A stretch of DNA of 20,980 bases, from contig URDR01000054.1 in assembly GCA_900546645.1 (NCBI GenBank), positions 1 to 20,980 on the forward strand, given 5' to 3'. Below the pieces are notes generated by a model, which saw only the letters and a list, made by a program, of their open reading frames with translations, searched no databases and was not told the origin of the DNA. Source of the DNA: an uncultured Bacteroides sp. GTDB lineage: Bacteria > Bacteroidota > Bacteroidia > Bacteroidales > Bacteroidaceae. The first letter of the stretch is position 1, and each line of letters starts with the position of its first letter. Positions 1 to 7,466 of the stretch are shown here, piece by piece. The translations under genes were made by a program, and so were the position numbers.

Positions 1-98
1 TGGATGCTATCCACGATACTGTTCACGAAATGGCTAAAGACGAAGCTCGTCACGGTAAAGGCTTTGAAGGTTTGTACAACAGATACTTCAAGAAATAA
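1..98 (+). CDS. Rubrerythrin-family protein, C-terminal 31 residues (5' end outside window)
   Basis: Reading frame 3 from the left edge is open to a TAA at 96-98. The 31 visible residues contain EMAKDEARHGKGFEGL, an E-x(4)-E-x-x-H helix of the ferritin-like di-iron type, and end in NRYFKK. This pattern, with the di-iron helix at the extreme C-terminus and no rubredoxin domain after it, fits reverse-type rubrerythrins or NADH peroxidases, which remove hydrogen peroxide in anaerobes; that assignment is from family knowledge. The rest of the gene lies off the left edge, so length and N-terminal rubredoxin domain cannot be seen. A strong terminator follows 30 bases after the stop. Confidence 0.72.
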   Translation, partial: DAIHDTVHEMAKDEARHGKGFEGLYNRYFKK

Positions 99-127
99 TC
101 AAGATTTAAAATCTGAACTCTGATAGC

Positions 128-160
128 AAAAGAGGGTGCATATGCACCCTCTTTTTTTTT
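128..160 (+). terminator. Rho-independent terminator after the rubrerythrin gene
   Basis: A perfect palindrome, AGAGGGTGCAT/ATGCACCCTCT (131-152), extends to 13 paired bases per arm with flanking AAA/TTT and runs into a T tract (152-160). It lies 30 bases after the + strand stop. Read on the other strand it is followed by only TTTT, so it may also stop the DUF418 gene weakly from the opposite side. Confidence 0.92.
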
Positions 161-170
161 CGATTCTATA

Positions 171-224
171 CGCTTAGACATTTCAGACAAAACGTCTAAG
201 CGCTTAAAGTAAAACGCCTAAACG
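171..224. repeat. Clustered short inverted and direct repeats
   Basis: CGCTTAGAC (171-179) and GTCTAAGCG (194-202) form a perfect 9-bp inverted repeat with a 14-nt loop. The right arm lies in TAAGCGCTTA (197-206), itself a perfect palindrome. A degenerate direct copy, AACGCCTAAACG (213-224), matches AACGTCTAAGCG (191-202) at 10 of 12 positions. The cluster sits between the terminator and the stop of the DUF418 gene. It could be an RNA 3' structure or a protein-binding site; nothing identifies which. Confidence 0.6.
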
Positions 225-248
225 TTTCATTTCACATGACACCAAGAA

Positions 249-1436
249 TCAGCGACCACTTTTCAACCAAGTAAGCTTATGCCAAACAGTTTCCAGCGGA
301 CCACGCTTATAATGATGGAACCACCAATGGGCAAACGCCAGCTGAGCCAAGAAAAACAGGCAACCGATAAGCAAGCTGTAAGTTGTACCAACCACCTTAT
401 GCAATTCTAATCCGTAACCGAAATATAAGAAACTTCCCACCACCGACTGCATAACATAGTCTGTAAGACTCATCTGCCCATAAGGAGCAAGAATACGCTG
501 AACCTTCCCGTCATTAGCCCAATAAAGCAACAAGAAAGCTGCTACCATAGATAACATGAAAAACAAATTGTACCAAGAATTAAGAATTGTTTCCATACTG
601 TCTAGAATAAAAGCAGACTCTATCTGGGTAAAAACAAATCGCTTGAAATAATACATCAATACCGCAATGGGCAAAGAAAGGCATAATACACGCTGCCAAA
701 ACAGACGAGATTTAGCCAGCGATTCGGCTGTAGAGGCACTGAAATAGCCTAAACGCCCCAATAGCATACCCAACATAAACAAAGAGCAGGTTTGACACAC
801 ACGCCCGTAGCACCATGCCCAGTTCAAGCTTGCCAGCTGTCCGGTAACAAAATTAGCCTTAACCATTTCAACAAGAGATGTTCCTCCTAACTGCGGATAG
901 ACATCACCTAAAGAGAAAATCATCTGCTTAGGGGCAAAATCCGGATTAAACAAAGCAGCCAATACCTTAACCCACTCTACCGGCTGCAGCATCAAAATAA
1001 GAGCCAATATAAATAAAGGTTTATTTCCCCAATGGCGCACCGGGACCAAAATAAAGCCAAGAATCGCATAAAGCACCAGGATTTCACCCGGGAAGAAGCA
1101 AGCATTTAAAAAGCCAAACCCCAATAACAAGACCAAACGCCACATGTAACGATTTTTAAAATCTTCTCCTCTTTTTTCCGCGCTCCGGCTTTGAAGATAA
1201 AAAGTAAAACCAAACAATAAAGCAAAAATGGCATACGCTTTTCCGGAAAAACTAAAGAAAAGCATATCCCACAAGGAGCTGTCAAGCGCTTTCAAACCTG
1301 CAGATGTTGTTTCCGGAAACGAATAAAAATTGAAATGTTCGATATTATGAAGTAACATAATACCCATAACAGCAAATCCACGCAAAGCATCGACAGCTAA
1401 AATACGTTCTTTTTTCTGAATCAAATTAGGTTCCAT
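249..1436 (-). CDS. DUF418 family integral membrane protein
   Basis: A 395-residue polytopic membrane protein. The N-terminus carries the family signature RILAVDALRGFAVMGI (about residues 11-26), as in YeiB-like proteins. The C-terminal third contains APYGQMSLTDYVMQS, a hallmark of the DUF418 domain, followed by hydrophobic helices and a basic GPLE(x)VW end. About eight to ten membrane segments are visible. The family is often described as putative transporters; the substrate is unknown. The gene stands alone on the minus strand, 62 bases from the secG terminator, so it is probably transcribed separately. I see no convincing promoter motif in the short upstream gap. Confidence 0.88.
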   Translation of the reverse strand: MEPNLIQKKERILAVDALRGFAVMGIMLLHNIEHFNFYSFPETTSAGLKALDSSLWDMLFFSFSGKAYAIFALLFGFTFYLQSRSAEKRGEDFKNRYMWRLVLLLGFGFLNACFFPGEILVLYAILGFILVPVRHWGNKPLFILALILMLQPVEWVKVLAALFNPDFAPKQMIFSLGDVYPQLGGTSLVEMVKANFVTGQLASLNWAWCYGRVCQTCSLFMLGMLLGRLGYFSASTAESLAKSRLFWQRVLCLSLPIAVLMYYFKRFVFTQIESAFILDSMETILNSWYNLFFMLSMVAAFLLLYWANDGKVQRILAPYGQMSLTDYVMQSVVGSFLYFGYGLELHKVVGTTYSLLIGCLFFLAQLAFAHWWFHHYKRGPLETVWHKLTWLKSGR

Positions 1437-1523
1437 AGAAGTTAGAAATTTACAATATGTGTTTTTAAGGAAAGAGTACTTAAGGGATTATTAAAATGTG
1501 GTTTTACACTCATCAGAAATAAA

Positions 1524-1567
1524 TAAAAAAAAGAAATCCGGCACAATCTATGACGTTACCGGATTCC
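1524..1567 (-). terminator. Terminator of the sigma54 regulator-lptE-TPR-secG operon
   Basis: Read on the minus strand, GGAATCCGG (1567-1559) pairs with CCGGATTTC (1541-1533) through nine base pairs including one G-U, and is followed by eight Ts (1532-1525). The loop is 17 nt. It begins about 60 bases after the secG stop. Confidence 0.85.
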
Positions 1568-1628
1568 TTTTATTTCTCGAAATCAAAACAGATTGTTTTC
1601 CGAGTATCTTTTTGCTGCTTTACAATGA

Positions 1629-2009
1629 TTACTTTTTAGAATCATTCGCTTCAGCAGCGTCAGCCGCAGGAGTTTCAGCCGCAGGAGTTTCAGTTTGAGG
1701 TGCAGCAAAACCGGCAGGAGCGTTCAACGGATTTGTTTTCTGTTCTTTTACTGCCTGCTCCATGATAACAGAAGATGATTCAGCTGCAGAAGGAACTACA
1801 TAAGAAGCTGCAATACTGATAACTACCATAAAGGCAGCCAGCCCCCACGTAAGTTTCTCGATAAAATCTGTAGTCTTCCGAACACCCATAATCTGGTTTG
1901 AAGATGCGAAGCTTGAAGAAAGACCTCCTCCTTTTGAGTTTTGCACCAATACGACGAAACACATCAATACGGCTGCAAGTACCATCAATACAATAAATAA
2001 TAGATACAT
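1629..2009 (-). CDS. secG: Preprotein translocase subunit SecG
   Basis: A 126-residue protein with the SecG architecture. A first membrane helix (about 2-22) is followed by QNSKGGGLSSSFASS and a second helix (about 52-72). SecG associates with SecYE and stimulates SecA-driven export at the inner membrane. The Ala/Pro/Glu-rich tail after residue 75 is longer than in the E. coli protein and includes a duplicated ETPAA motif. It is the last gene of a tightly packed four-gene run: only 5 bases separate it from the TPR-like gene upstream, and a terminator follows the stop. Confidence 0.95.
   Translation of the reverse strand: MYLLFIVLMVLAAVLMCFVVLVQNSKGGGLSSSFASSNQIMGVRKTTDFIEKLTWGLAAFMVVISIAASYVVPSAAESSSVIMEQAVKEQKTNPLNAPAGFAAPQTETPAAETPAADAAEANDSKK
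1661..1690. repeat. 15-bp perfect tandem duplication inside secG
   Basis: CAGCCGCAGGAGTTT occurs twice in succession (1661-1675 and 1676-1690). On the coding strand it produces the duplicated ETPAA unit in the SecG tail. A repeat length divisible by three keeps the frame, so copy-number slippage would only change tail length. Confidence 0.9.
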
Positions 2010-2014
2010 TTTCG

Positions 2015-2761
2015 TTATTTTGATTTAGCGTTAATAATCAGTTTCTCTAAAAATCTTATTTGGTCTGCAAAGTAAGTATTTTTTTTTGGATATTTCAAAT
2101 TTAATTTTTTAATAATTTCCAAGGCTTTGTCATATCGCTGCTGCTTCACATAGATTTTAGCCAATGTTTCAGTAAAATAGTTCTCCTCTCCTTCTTCCTC
2201 TTTCTCTTTTTCAGACATTTCTGCAAAGACAGGTTCTTCTTCATCTTCGTCAGGGACTTTATTTATCATTTCTTCCGACTGCTCAATGAAATGGTCTATC
2301 AAATCTTGTCCGTGTAAAGGAGCCGTTTGTCCGGAAGAACTGTCTGCATCGGCTTGCAGCAATACAGAAGTATAATCGGCTGCAGCACTCTCGGGTAAGG
2401 GAAGTTCTTGGGGCACCGGCTCTGACAGGTCGGCAAGAAAGCGGTCGATTAAGTCAAGCGTACGGTCGGTTGAGCCCCCTTCTCCTTCCTTCTGCTCTGT
2501 CCTTTCATGTTTTTTTATGAGAAACCGTTCACCCTCTATATAATAAAACAACACGCTCAGGTCGGCCACAAACAAAGCCCCCCTACGCAATTCCTGCTTA
2601 AAAGAAGGATCCTGCGTCAGGAAAAGGTTTTTCAAATACAAAATCCATGCAGTTTGGAAATAAGGATAACGCGCCAGAAGCATCTTCAGTTCATACAAAC
2701 TGTCTTTATTCAACAGTTCCGGATGCTTAATCCATTCCTCCAGTTTTTGCTGTATAATCAT
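2015..2761 (-). CDS. TPR-like protein of the lptE-secG cluster, function unknown
   Basis: A 248-residue soluble protein with no signal peptide. The N-terminal part contains LLARYPYFQTAWILYLKNL (about residues 28-46), which looks like a helical repeat-type interaction domain. The middle is a low-complexity acidic stretch rich in Glu. The C-terminal 50 residues (FTETLAKIYVKQQRYDKALEI then LNLKYPKKNTYF) match a single tetratricopeptide repeat. It lies 4 bases after lptE and 5 bases before secG, implying co-transcription and probably translational coupling. From memory this gene often keeps this position in Bacteroidales, which would suggest an envelope or secretion role; that is inference. Confidence 0.8.
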   Translation of the reverse strand: MIIQQKLEEWIKHPELLNKDSLYELKMLLARYPYFQTAWILYLKNLFLTQDPSFKQELRRGALFVADLSVLFYYIEGERFLIKKHERTEQKEGEGGSTDRTLDLIDRFLADLSEPVPQELPLPESAAADYTSVLLQADADSSSGQTAPLHGQDLIDHFIEQSEEMINKVPDEDEEEPVFAEMSEKEKEEEGEENYFTETLAKIYVKQQRYDKALEIIKKLNLKYPKKNTYFADQIRFLEKLIINAKSK

Positions 2762-2765
2762 AGGC

Positions 2766-3293
2766 TTACCAGTTGGCTACTGTAGCATTGAATATTTGTT
2801 CCACAATTTCATCAATCATCTGAGAAACCAGTTCCTCCTGCACAGCCGAGAGCTGCTGGCTTGCATTATATTCACGGCTTGCCGAGAACTGCTGCTCAAA
2901 ATCTTCCGCATGATTTGTATTATTTACAAAGCGTACATTCACCGTCATGCGAAGCTCAGCCATCGTAGAATAACCATCCGAGCCAATTCCTTTGTTATAA
3001 GCATCATAATTGGTGATTTCTCCTGCCAGCTCCAAGTCACCCCCCTGACGCACCTGACGCAGACGGGTCTGTTGCATGTATTCATCCTGCAAGGCTGTAT
3101 TAAACATAGACTCCATCGGGCCCCATACGAATGCAGCCGAACGGTTAGGAAAATTTTCAAACGAAATCGTTTTTACTTTTTCATAGTTAATGGAAGAACC
3201 ATTAAATTTATAAGATACCGTACAAGCAGTAACTACACACACCACCGCCGAAAGCAGTGATATCAATCTCCATGATTTCTTAATCAAGCCCAT
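2766..3293 (-). CDS. lptE: LptE-family LPS-assembly lipoprotein
   Basis: A 175-residue predicted lipoprotein. A basic N-terminus (residues 1-9) and a hydrophobic stretch end in VTAC with the candidate lipidated Cys at residue 24. The mature part starts with TVSYKFNGSSINYEKVKTISFENFPN, characteristic of Bacteroidota LptE. LptE plugs and helps assemble the LptD outer-membrane channel that inserts lipopolysaccharide. The start codon lies 14 bases inside the 3' end of the sigma-54 regulator gene, so the two are almost certainly co-transcribed. The assignment rests on the lipoprotein signal, length and genomic neighbourhood; divergence from proteobacterial LptE is normal. Confidence 0.85.
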   Translation of the reverse strand: MGLIKKSWRLISLLSAVVCVVTACTVSYKFNGSSINYEKVKTISFENFPNRSAAFVWGPMESMFNTALQDEYMQQTRLRQVRQGGDLELAGEITNYDAYNKGIGSDGYSTMAELRMTVNVRFVNNTNHAEDFEQQFSASREYNASQQLSAVQEELVSQMIDEIVEQIFNATVANW

Positions 3294-4563
3294 ATTCTTT
3301 TATTTTACGATAAAGGGTACGTTCAGATATTTTCAAGTCTTGCGCTGCGTTTTTCCGTTTTCCATGATGCCGCTCCAGTGCTTTGCGAATCATTTCCTTC
3401 TCTACTTCATCTAATGAAAGATTTTCTTCGATATACTCTTCCGTATCTTGCACCTCGGTTTCTTCATGATTCACCGGCTTGACAGGGGTTATATGATTAA
3501 CGGTCTGAACCGGACCCATAACCATCGGGGAATCTTGTACAAGGCTAACCGAAGTGTCAGGTATATAATGCACAGGCTGATTGGTTACCGGATTCATGGG
3601 ATGCCCGGCAGTGCGCTCTGCCATGATATCATGCATGAATTTTTTCAGCTCGGTCACATCGCGCCGCATATCAAACAGCACCTGATATAAAATTTCACGC
3701 TCGCTTTCAAATCCTTTTCCCCCGGAAGTTGTTACATGTTTTCCTCCAAGAAAAGCCGGAAGGCGAGACTCATGCTGTGCCGGAAGATAAGTGCGCAAAA
3801 TATCCGGAGTAATATCCCGGTTTGTCTCTATAATTGAAATCTGCTCAGTGATATTTTTCAGCTGACGCACATTCCCGGGCCATGAATAGGAAGTGAGAAC
3901 CTGCTTGGCTTCATCAGTCAACTGAATAGCAGGCATACGATATTTTTCGGCAAAATCACTGGCGAACTTACGAAAAAGAAGTGCAATGTCTTCAGAGCGC
4001 TCACGTAAAGAAGGAACCTTGATAGGCACTGTGTTTAAGCGGTAATACAAGTCTTCACGGAATCGCCCTTCGGCCAGTGCTTCGGCAAAATTCACGTTCG
4101 TGGCAGCTACTATGCGGACATCAGTCTTCTGCACTTTCGATGAACCGACTTTGATATATTCACCCGATTCAAGCACACGGAGCAGACGAGCCTGGGTAGA
4201 AAGAGGGAGCTCTCCTACTTCATCCAAAAAAATAGTACCGCCATCGGCTTCGGCAAAATAACCTTTCCGGTCACTGATTGCTCCGGTAAATGCTCCTTTT
4301 TCATGGCCAAACAGTTCGGAGTCAATGGTTCCTTCCGGAATGGCTCCACAGTTAACGGCTATATAAGGCCCGTGTTTACGGCGGCTGAACTGATGAATAA
4401 TCTGCGGAAAACTTTCTTTTCCCACCCCACTTTCACCGGTTACCAACACCGACAAGTCGGTAGGTGCCACTTGAATAGCTATATCGATGGCGCGGTTTAA
4501 TCCTTCAGTGTTACCGATAATACCAAACCGCAATTTTACATTCTGTATTTCTGATTTTACCAT
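3280..4563 (-). CDS. Sigma-54 dependent transcriptional activator without receiver domain
   Basis: 427 residues. The AAA+ domain begins almost at the N-terminus: Walker A GESGVGK (43-49), the sigma-54 contact loop GAFTGA (90-95), Walker B IFLDE (111-115) and the arginine-finger region FREDLYYRLN (168-177). A long, variable, Pro/Val-rich linker (about 290-375) precedes a Fis-type helix-turn-helix (about 385-427, AAQDLKISERTLYRKIKEYG). All elements needed to remodel sigma-54 RNA polymerase are present, but no phospho-receiver, GAF or PAS input domain exists. Activity must therefore be controlled by expression, a partner or the linker. It is first in the operon with lptE, the TPR-like gene and secG, suggesting a link with envelope biogenesis (inference). 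Confidence 0.93.
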   Translation of the reverse strand: MVKSEIQNVKLRFGIIGNTEGLNRAIDIAIQVAPTDLSVLVTGESGVGKESFPQIIHQFSRRKHGPYIAVNCGAIPEGTIDSELFGHEKGAFTGAISDRKGYFAEADGGTIFLDEVGELPLSTQARLLRVLESGEYIKVGSSKVQKTDVRIVAATNVNFAEALAEGRFREDLYYRLNTVPIKVPSLRERSEDIALLFRKFASDFAEKYRMPAIQLTDEAKQVLTSYSWPGNVRQLKNITEQISIIETNRDITPDILRTYLPAQHESRLPAFLGGKHVTTSGGKGFESEREILYQVLFDMRRDVTELKKFMHDIMAERTAGHPMNPVTNQPVHYIPDTSVSLVQDSPMVMGPVQTVNHITPVKPVNHEETEVQDTEEYIEENLSLDEVEKEMIRKALERHHGKRKNAAQDLKISERTLYRKIKEYGLD

Positions 4564-4584
4564 AATTCAAAACTACTTATATGA

Positions 4585-4621
4585 CAAAATTACTAAAAAT
4601 TAGCATGAACAGGTAATTTTG
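4585..4621 (-). promoter_or_regulatory. Promoter -7 element embedded in a 9-bp inverted repeat upstream of the sigma-54 activator
   Basis: CAAAATTAC (4585-4593) and GTAATTTTG (4613-4621) are perfect inverted repeats with a 19-nt spacer. On the minus strand the left arm reads TAATTTTG, a match to the Bacteroides -7 consensus TAnnTTTG, 22 bases upstream of the activator ATG. The right arm presents the same sequence on the other strand. No good -33 TTTG is visible. The symmetry may be an operator for autoregulation (inference). Confidence 0.5.
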
Positions 4622-4638
4622 GCAGAAAAAAAAGACAA

Positions 4639-7278
4639 TCAAAATACAGTACGAATCATAAAACGGATTCCCCATTTATTAGCTGTAGGGAGTTCGTTAT
4701 AATTCAAGCGACGTACATATTCCACATGGAGCAACTTGAAAATATTATGAATACCCGCACTGATTTCCACATAGGGTTTCTTCTTATCCATCACATAGCT
4801 GGAAGTATGATAAACCCCGTCTGCATCATAATGTCCGGGAAACATCATCAGCTCGGAATCGTCATGATTTTTCGACAGCAAAGGATTGTTTTTACTGGTT
4901 AAGGTACCCCACAGGCACTTTACTCCGATAAATTCACGCCATTTCAGTTTCTTCAAGAGCGGAATACGATTGAATATTTTTCCCTGCAAGTTCCATGACA
5001 CATCAAGCGAAGCATAGCGGTCATTCAGAAATTCCATGTTGTTAATCAAACTGAAGGTATTGTCTTGAATGATATACGATAAGTTGGCAGCCGGCATAAT
5101 CAACAGAGGGAACGGTACCTTATTCCACTGCGCACCTCCCTTGATGTAAGTATCTATATTACCCCATGAGCTAAGCCACCAGCGCTTATAAAAGCCTATT
5201 TCACTTAAATTATAAGAATAATCAGAACCTAAGACCCCTTTTACTCCAATTGTATGCTGAAGAGTGAACACCGGTGCATCAAGGTTGATAGGCAGACGGC
5301 GTTGCTTGGTATTGATGAAGGTCTCACCCGGAGCATAACGGAGTGCAACCGTAGCCTCGGCTACGGAGAAATCATGTACGTTATACGGAGAGTTCACCCA
5401 TTCGGTTCCCGACAGGTTTCCTGCAGCAATTGCTTGTTGCAACTGTTGTTCTCCCGCCATGGTACGATAAAACAACTTTCCACATGGCTCATAGTTTGAA
5501 TGCTTCAACACCAATGTAGTCTTCAGTCCCGACTCACGCTCCAACTCATATTTTACACTGGCTGTACGCTCATAGTTATACTGATCGACCGACGTTACTT
5601 TAAACGAAGTAAACACATTATCCTTATCGGTTCCCATAAATTTATCGGTGGGAAGCATGTTATCATAAGAATATGAAAATGTCAGCGAATTAATAGGGTA
5701 TTCTCTGGGCAAATATTCTTTTTTGTTAAAGGAATATTCCAACTCAGCTTTATACTTCGATTTTTCATCCTTAAACCCATAAGCATAATAGCCCCGTAAG
5801 AAAAGATGAGGGTGCAAATTAGCCGTAGTTTGTGCAGAAGCACGCAGACGAAGCCCGTCAATGTAATTGCTCGAAATCAGGGTATTAATCGGTCCGATAT
5901 CCACCTTGCTCGGTTTTCCTTTCACTCCGGTTTCCACAAAGTTCTCAATAAAGGCCTTTGCTACAAACATGATGTACTTGAAACCTTTAATCTTACTTAA
6001 GTTATCCACAAACGAATCCATCGTTTTTTCCGACTTGGTAAGTTGTGTAGGGCGATATCCTTCCCAAAAGTTATCATCTCGCATCATGGCATTTACATCT
6101 TTAATCTCATCACCTTTCCGCTTGAATATCCTATCAGGAATTTCATCGAATCCAAACTCCGAGTACCGAGTGGTACGCCTTACCTGAAACGAACCCAGCA
6201 ATTTCTTCAAGTACGACAGTTCACAAGTCATATCATCCACCTTCAACACCCATTCGCCCGAAGGGAGTTCACCAAACTCTTGTTCAATAATCATATTATC
6301 AACAAAGTTGATATCAGTTTTCTTGGGAAGATTCAACACACATTTTCTTACACGGTACGTAGAGTCCGCCAAAACATATAAATGCCCGGTAAAGCCAAAA
6401 TCCTGTGAATTGTTCGGCACAAATGTCAGATGGAAATACTGTTCCCGGTCAACGGTAAGCGTATCCATGATATAGTATTTATAGAAATTTATTCCGGCAT
6501 TCGAAATGGGGCTGTCGAAAGGATACTGCAAAAAGCGGAAACGGTCTTCATAGATATTGATATCCTGGAAGACATCTTTTAATACCGTAGTCAGCATATC
6601 TCCGGTATTAAACAGCTCATTGATACCAGAAGAGTTTACTCCTTTTACGATGGTCTTTTCACTATGCGGGTCTTTCCGGTAAACCTTTTCTGATACCGTT
6701 TCATCTACCGATATCGGGAGAATATTCTTACCGGTTACATCACACACCTCAACTTGTTCACGAAAGAACGGATATTTCTTAAACAAGTTTGACTCACGCA
6801 AAGAGTCGGTCGTTATATTATTTAATGAGAATGTAATCTTTTGATACTTATTATAATGATAGTAGTCATTAACCCCTAAGTCGTTTACTTTCTTGGCGGC
6901 AATGACTTTTTTCATCATTTCTACAGCCGGATTATTTTTCCGCGAATATTTTTCTTTTTTAGGTTTCACCACCACCTCGTCAAGAACCAGATCCGGCTTC
7001 ATCTTTACATTCAACTTACGCGTATTCGATGAAACTTTCAGCACCTGTGTACTGTAACCTACCATCGAAAAAGTAAGTTTATTCCAGCCGTCATGGTATG
7101 CTATTGAATAATTTCCATCAATATCGGTAACCGTCCCTACTCCTTTTCCCTCATAATAAATGTTCAAATAAGGTATCGGGTCTCCTGTCTCTGAGTCTGT
7201 CACTACTCCTCGAATCTGTGCTGAGAGTTTGGCCACTCCCATACATAACACTATTATAAACAATAATCTTTTTACCAT
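4639..7278 (-). CDS. DUF5686 / carboxypeptidase regulatory-like domain outer-membrane protein
   Basis: 879 residues. A signal peptide (1-20, ending LSAQ) is followed by a CarboxypepD_reg-like beta-sandwich (about 21-95: IRGVVTDSETGDPIPYLNIYYEGKGVGTVTDIDGNY). The long DUF5686 region includes NPAVEMMKKVIAAK near residue 120. The C-terminal half alternates polar and aromatic residues as in beta-barrel strands and ends in an aromatic residue (IRFMIRTVF), as outer-membrane barrels do. The architecture resembles TonB-dependent receptors without the plug, but function is unknown. A good promoter lies at 7325-7356 and the next gene starts 75 bases after its stop, so it may be monocistronic or read into the activator operon. 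Confidence 0.88.
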   Translation of the reverse strand: MVKRLLFIIVLCMGVAKLSAQIRGVVTDSETGDPIPYLNIYYEGKGVGTVTDIDGNYSIAYHDGWNKLTFSMVGYSTQVLKVSSNTRKLNVKMKPDLVLDEVVVKPKKEKYSRKNNPAVEMMKKVIAAKKVNDLGVNDYYHYNKYQKITFSLNNITTDSLRESNLFKKYPFFREQVEVCDVTGKNILPISVDETVSEKVYRKDPHSEKTIVKGVNSSGINELFNTGDMLTTVLKDVFQDINIYEDRFRFLQYPFDSPISNAGINFYKYYIMDTLTVDREQYFHLTFVPNNSQDFGFTGHLYVLADSTYRVRKCVLNLPKKTDINFVDNMIIEQEFGELPSGEWVLKVDDMTCELSYLKKLLGSFQVRRTTRYSEFGFDEIPDRIFKRKGDEIKDVNAMMRDDNFWEGYRPTQLTKSEKTMDSFVDNLSKIKGFKYIMFVAKAFIENFVETGVKGKPSKVDIGPINTLISSNYIDGLRLRASAQTTANLHPHLFLRGYYAYGFKDEKSKYKAELEYSFNKKEYLPREYPINSLTFSYSYDNMLPTDKFMGTDKDNVFTSFKVTSVDQYNYERTASVKYELERESGLKTTLVLKHSNYEPCGKLFYRTMAGEQQLQQAIAAGNLSGTEWVNSPYNVHDFSVAEATVALRYAPGETFINTKQRRLPINLDAPVFTLQHTIGVKGVLGSDYSYNLSEIGFYKRWWLSSWGNIDTYIKGGAQWNKVPFPLLIMPAANLSYIIQDNTFSLINNMEFLNDRYASLDVSWNLQGKIFNRIPLLKKLKWREFIGVKCLWGTLTSKNNPLLSKNHDDSELMMFPGHYDADGVYHTSSYVMDKKKPYVEISAGIHNIFKLLHVEYVRRLNYNELPTANKWGIRFMIRTVF

Positions 7279-7324
7279 AAAAATCAGAACCTTCTCTTTC
7301 TTTTATTTCCAAACAAGGATTTTG

Positions 7325-7356
7325 CAAAGGTACACAGGCTAAAGTTCTTCTACAAA
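7325..7356 (-). promoter_or_regulatory. Bacteroides-type promoter for the DUF5686 gene
   Basis: On the minus strand TTTG (7356-7353) is followed after 20 nt by TACCTTTG (7332-7325), matching the -33 TTTG / -7 TAnnTTTG consensus. It lies about 45 bases upstream of the ATG at 7278. Confidence 0.75.
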
Positions 7357-7466
7357 TTTGCATGGGTGAAAAGCGACAATCTTACCTTTTTTTATGAATA
7401 ATAGAATAATATCTACAATCTAAAAAAAACAGATTGAGCCAAAAAGCGAAAGAATCAAACTCTTTT

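Noticed and set aside
1498..1698. 66-codon + strand ORF across the secG terminator and secG 3' end
   Set aside because: Its first part is the terminator hairpin and its C-terminus is the antisense of the duplicated SecG tail; no independent support.
2507..3260. Open + strand frames opposite the TPR-like gene and lptE
   Set aside because: Antisense to well-supported genes, with no promoter, ribosome binding site or recognisable protein features.
7416..7436. CAATCT/AGATTG hairpin with an A-rich loop after the DUF3843 gene as terminator
   Set aside because: Only a 6-bp weak stem; the T-rich stretch on the minus strand is in the loop and not after the stem.
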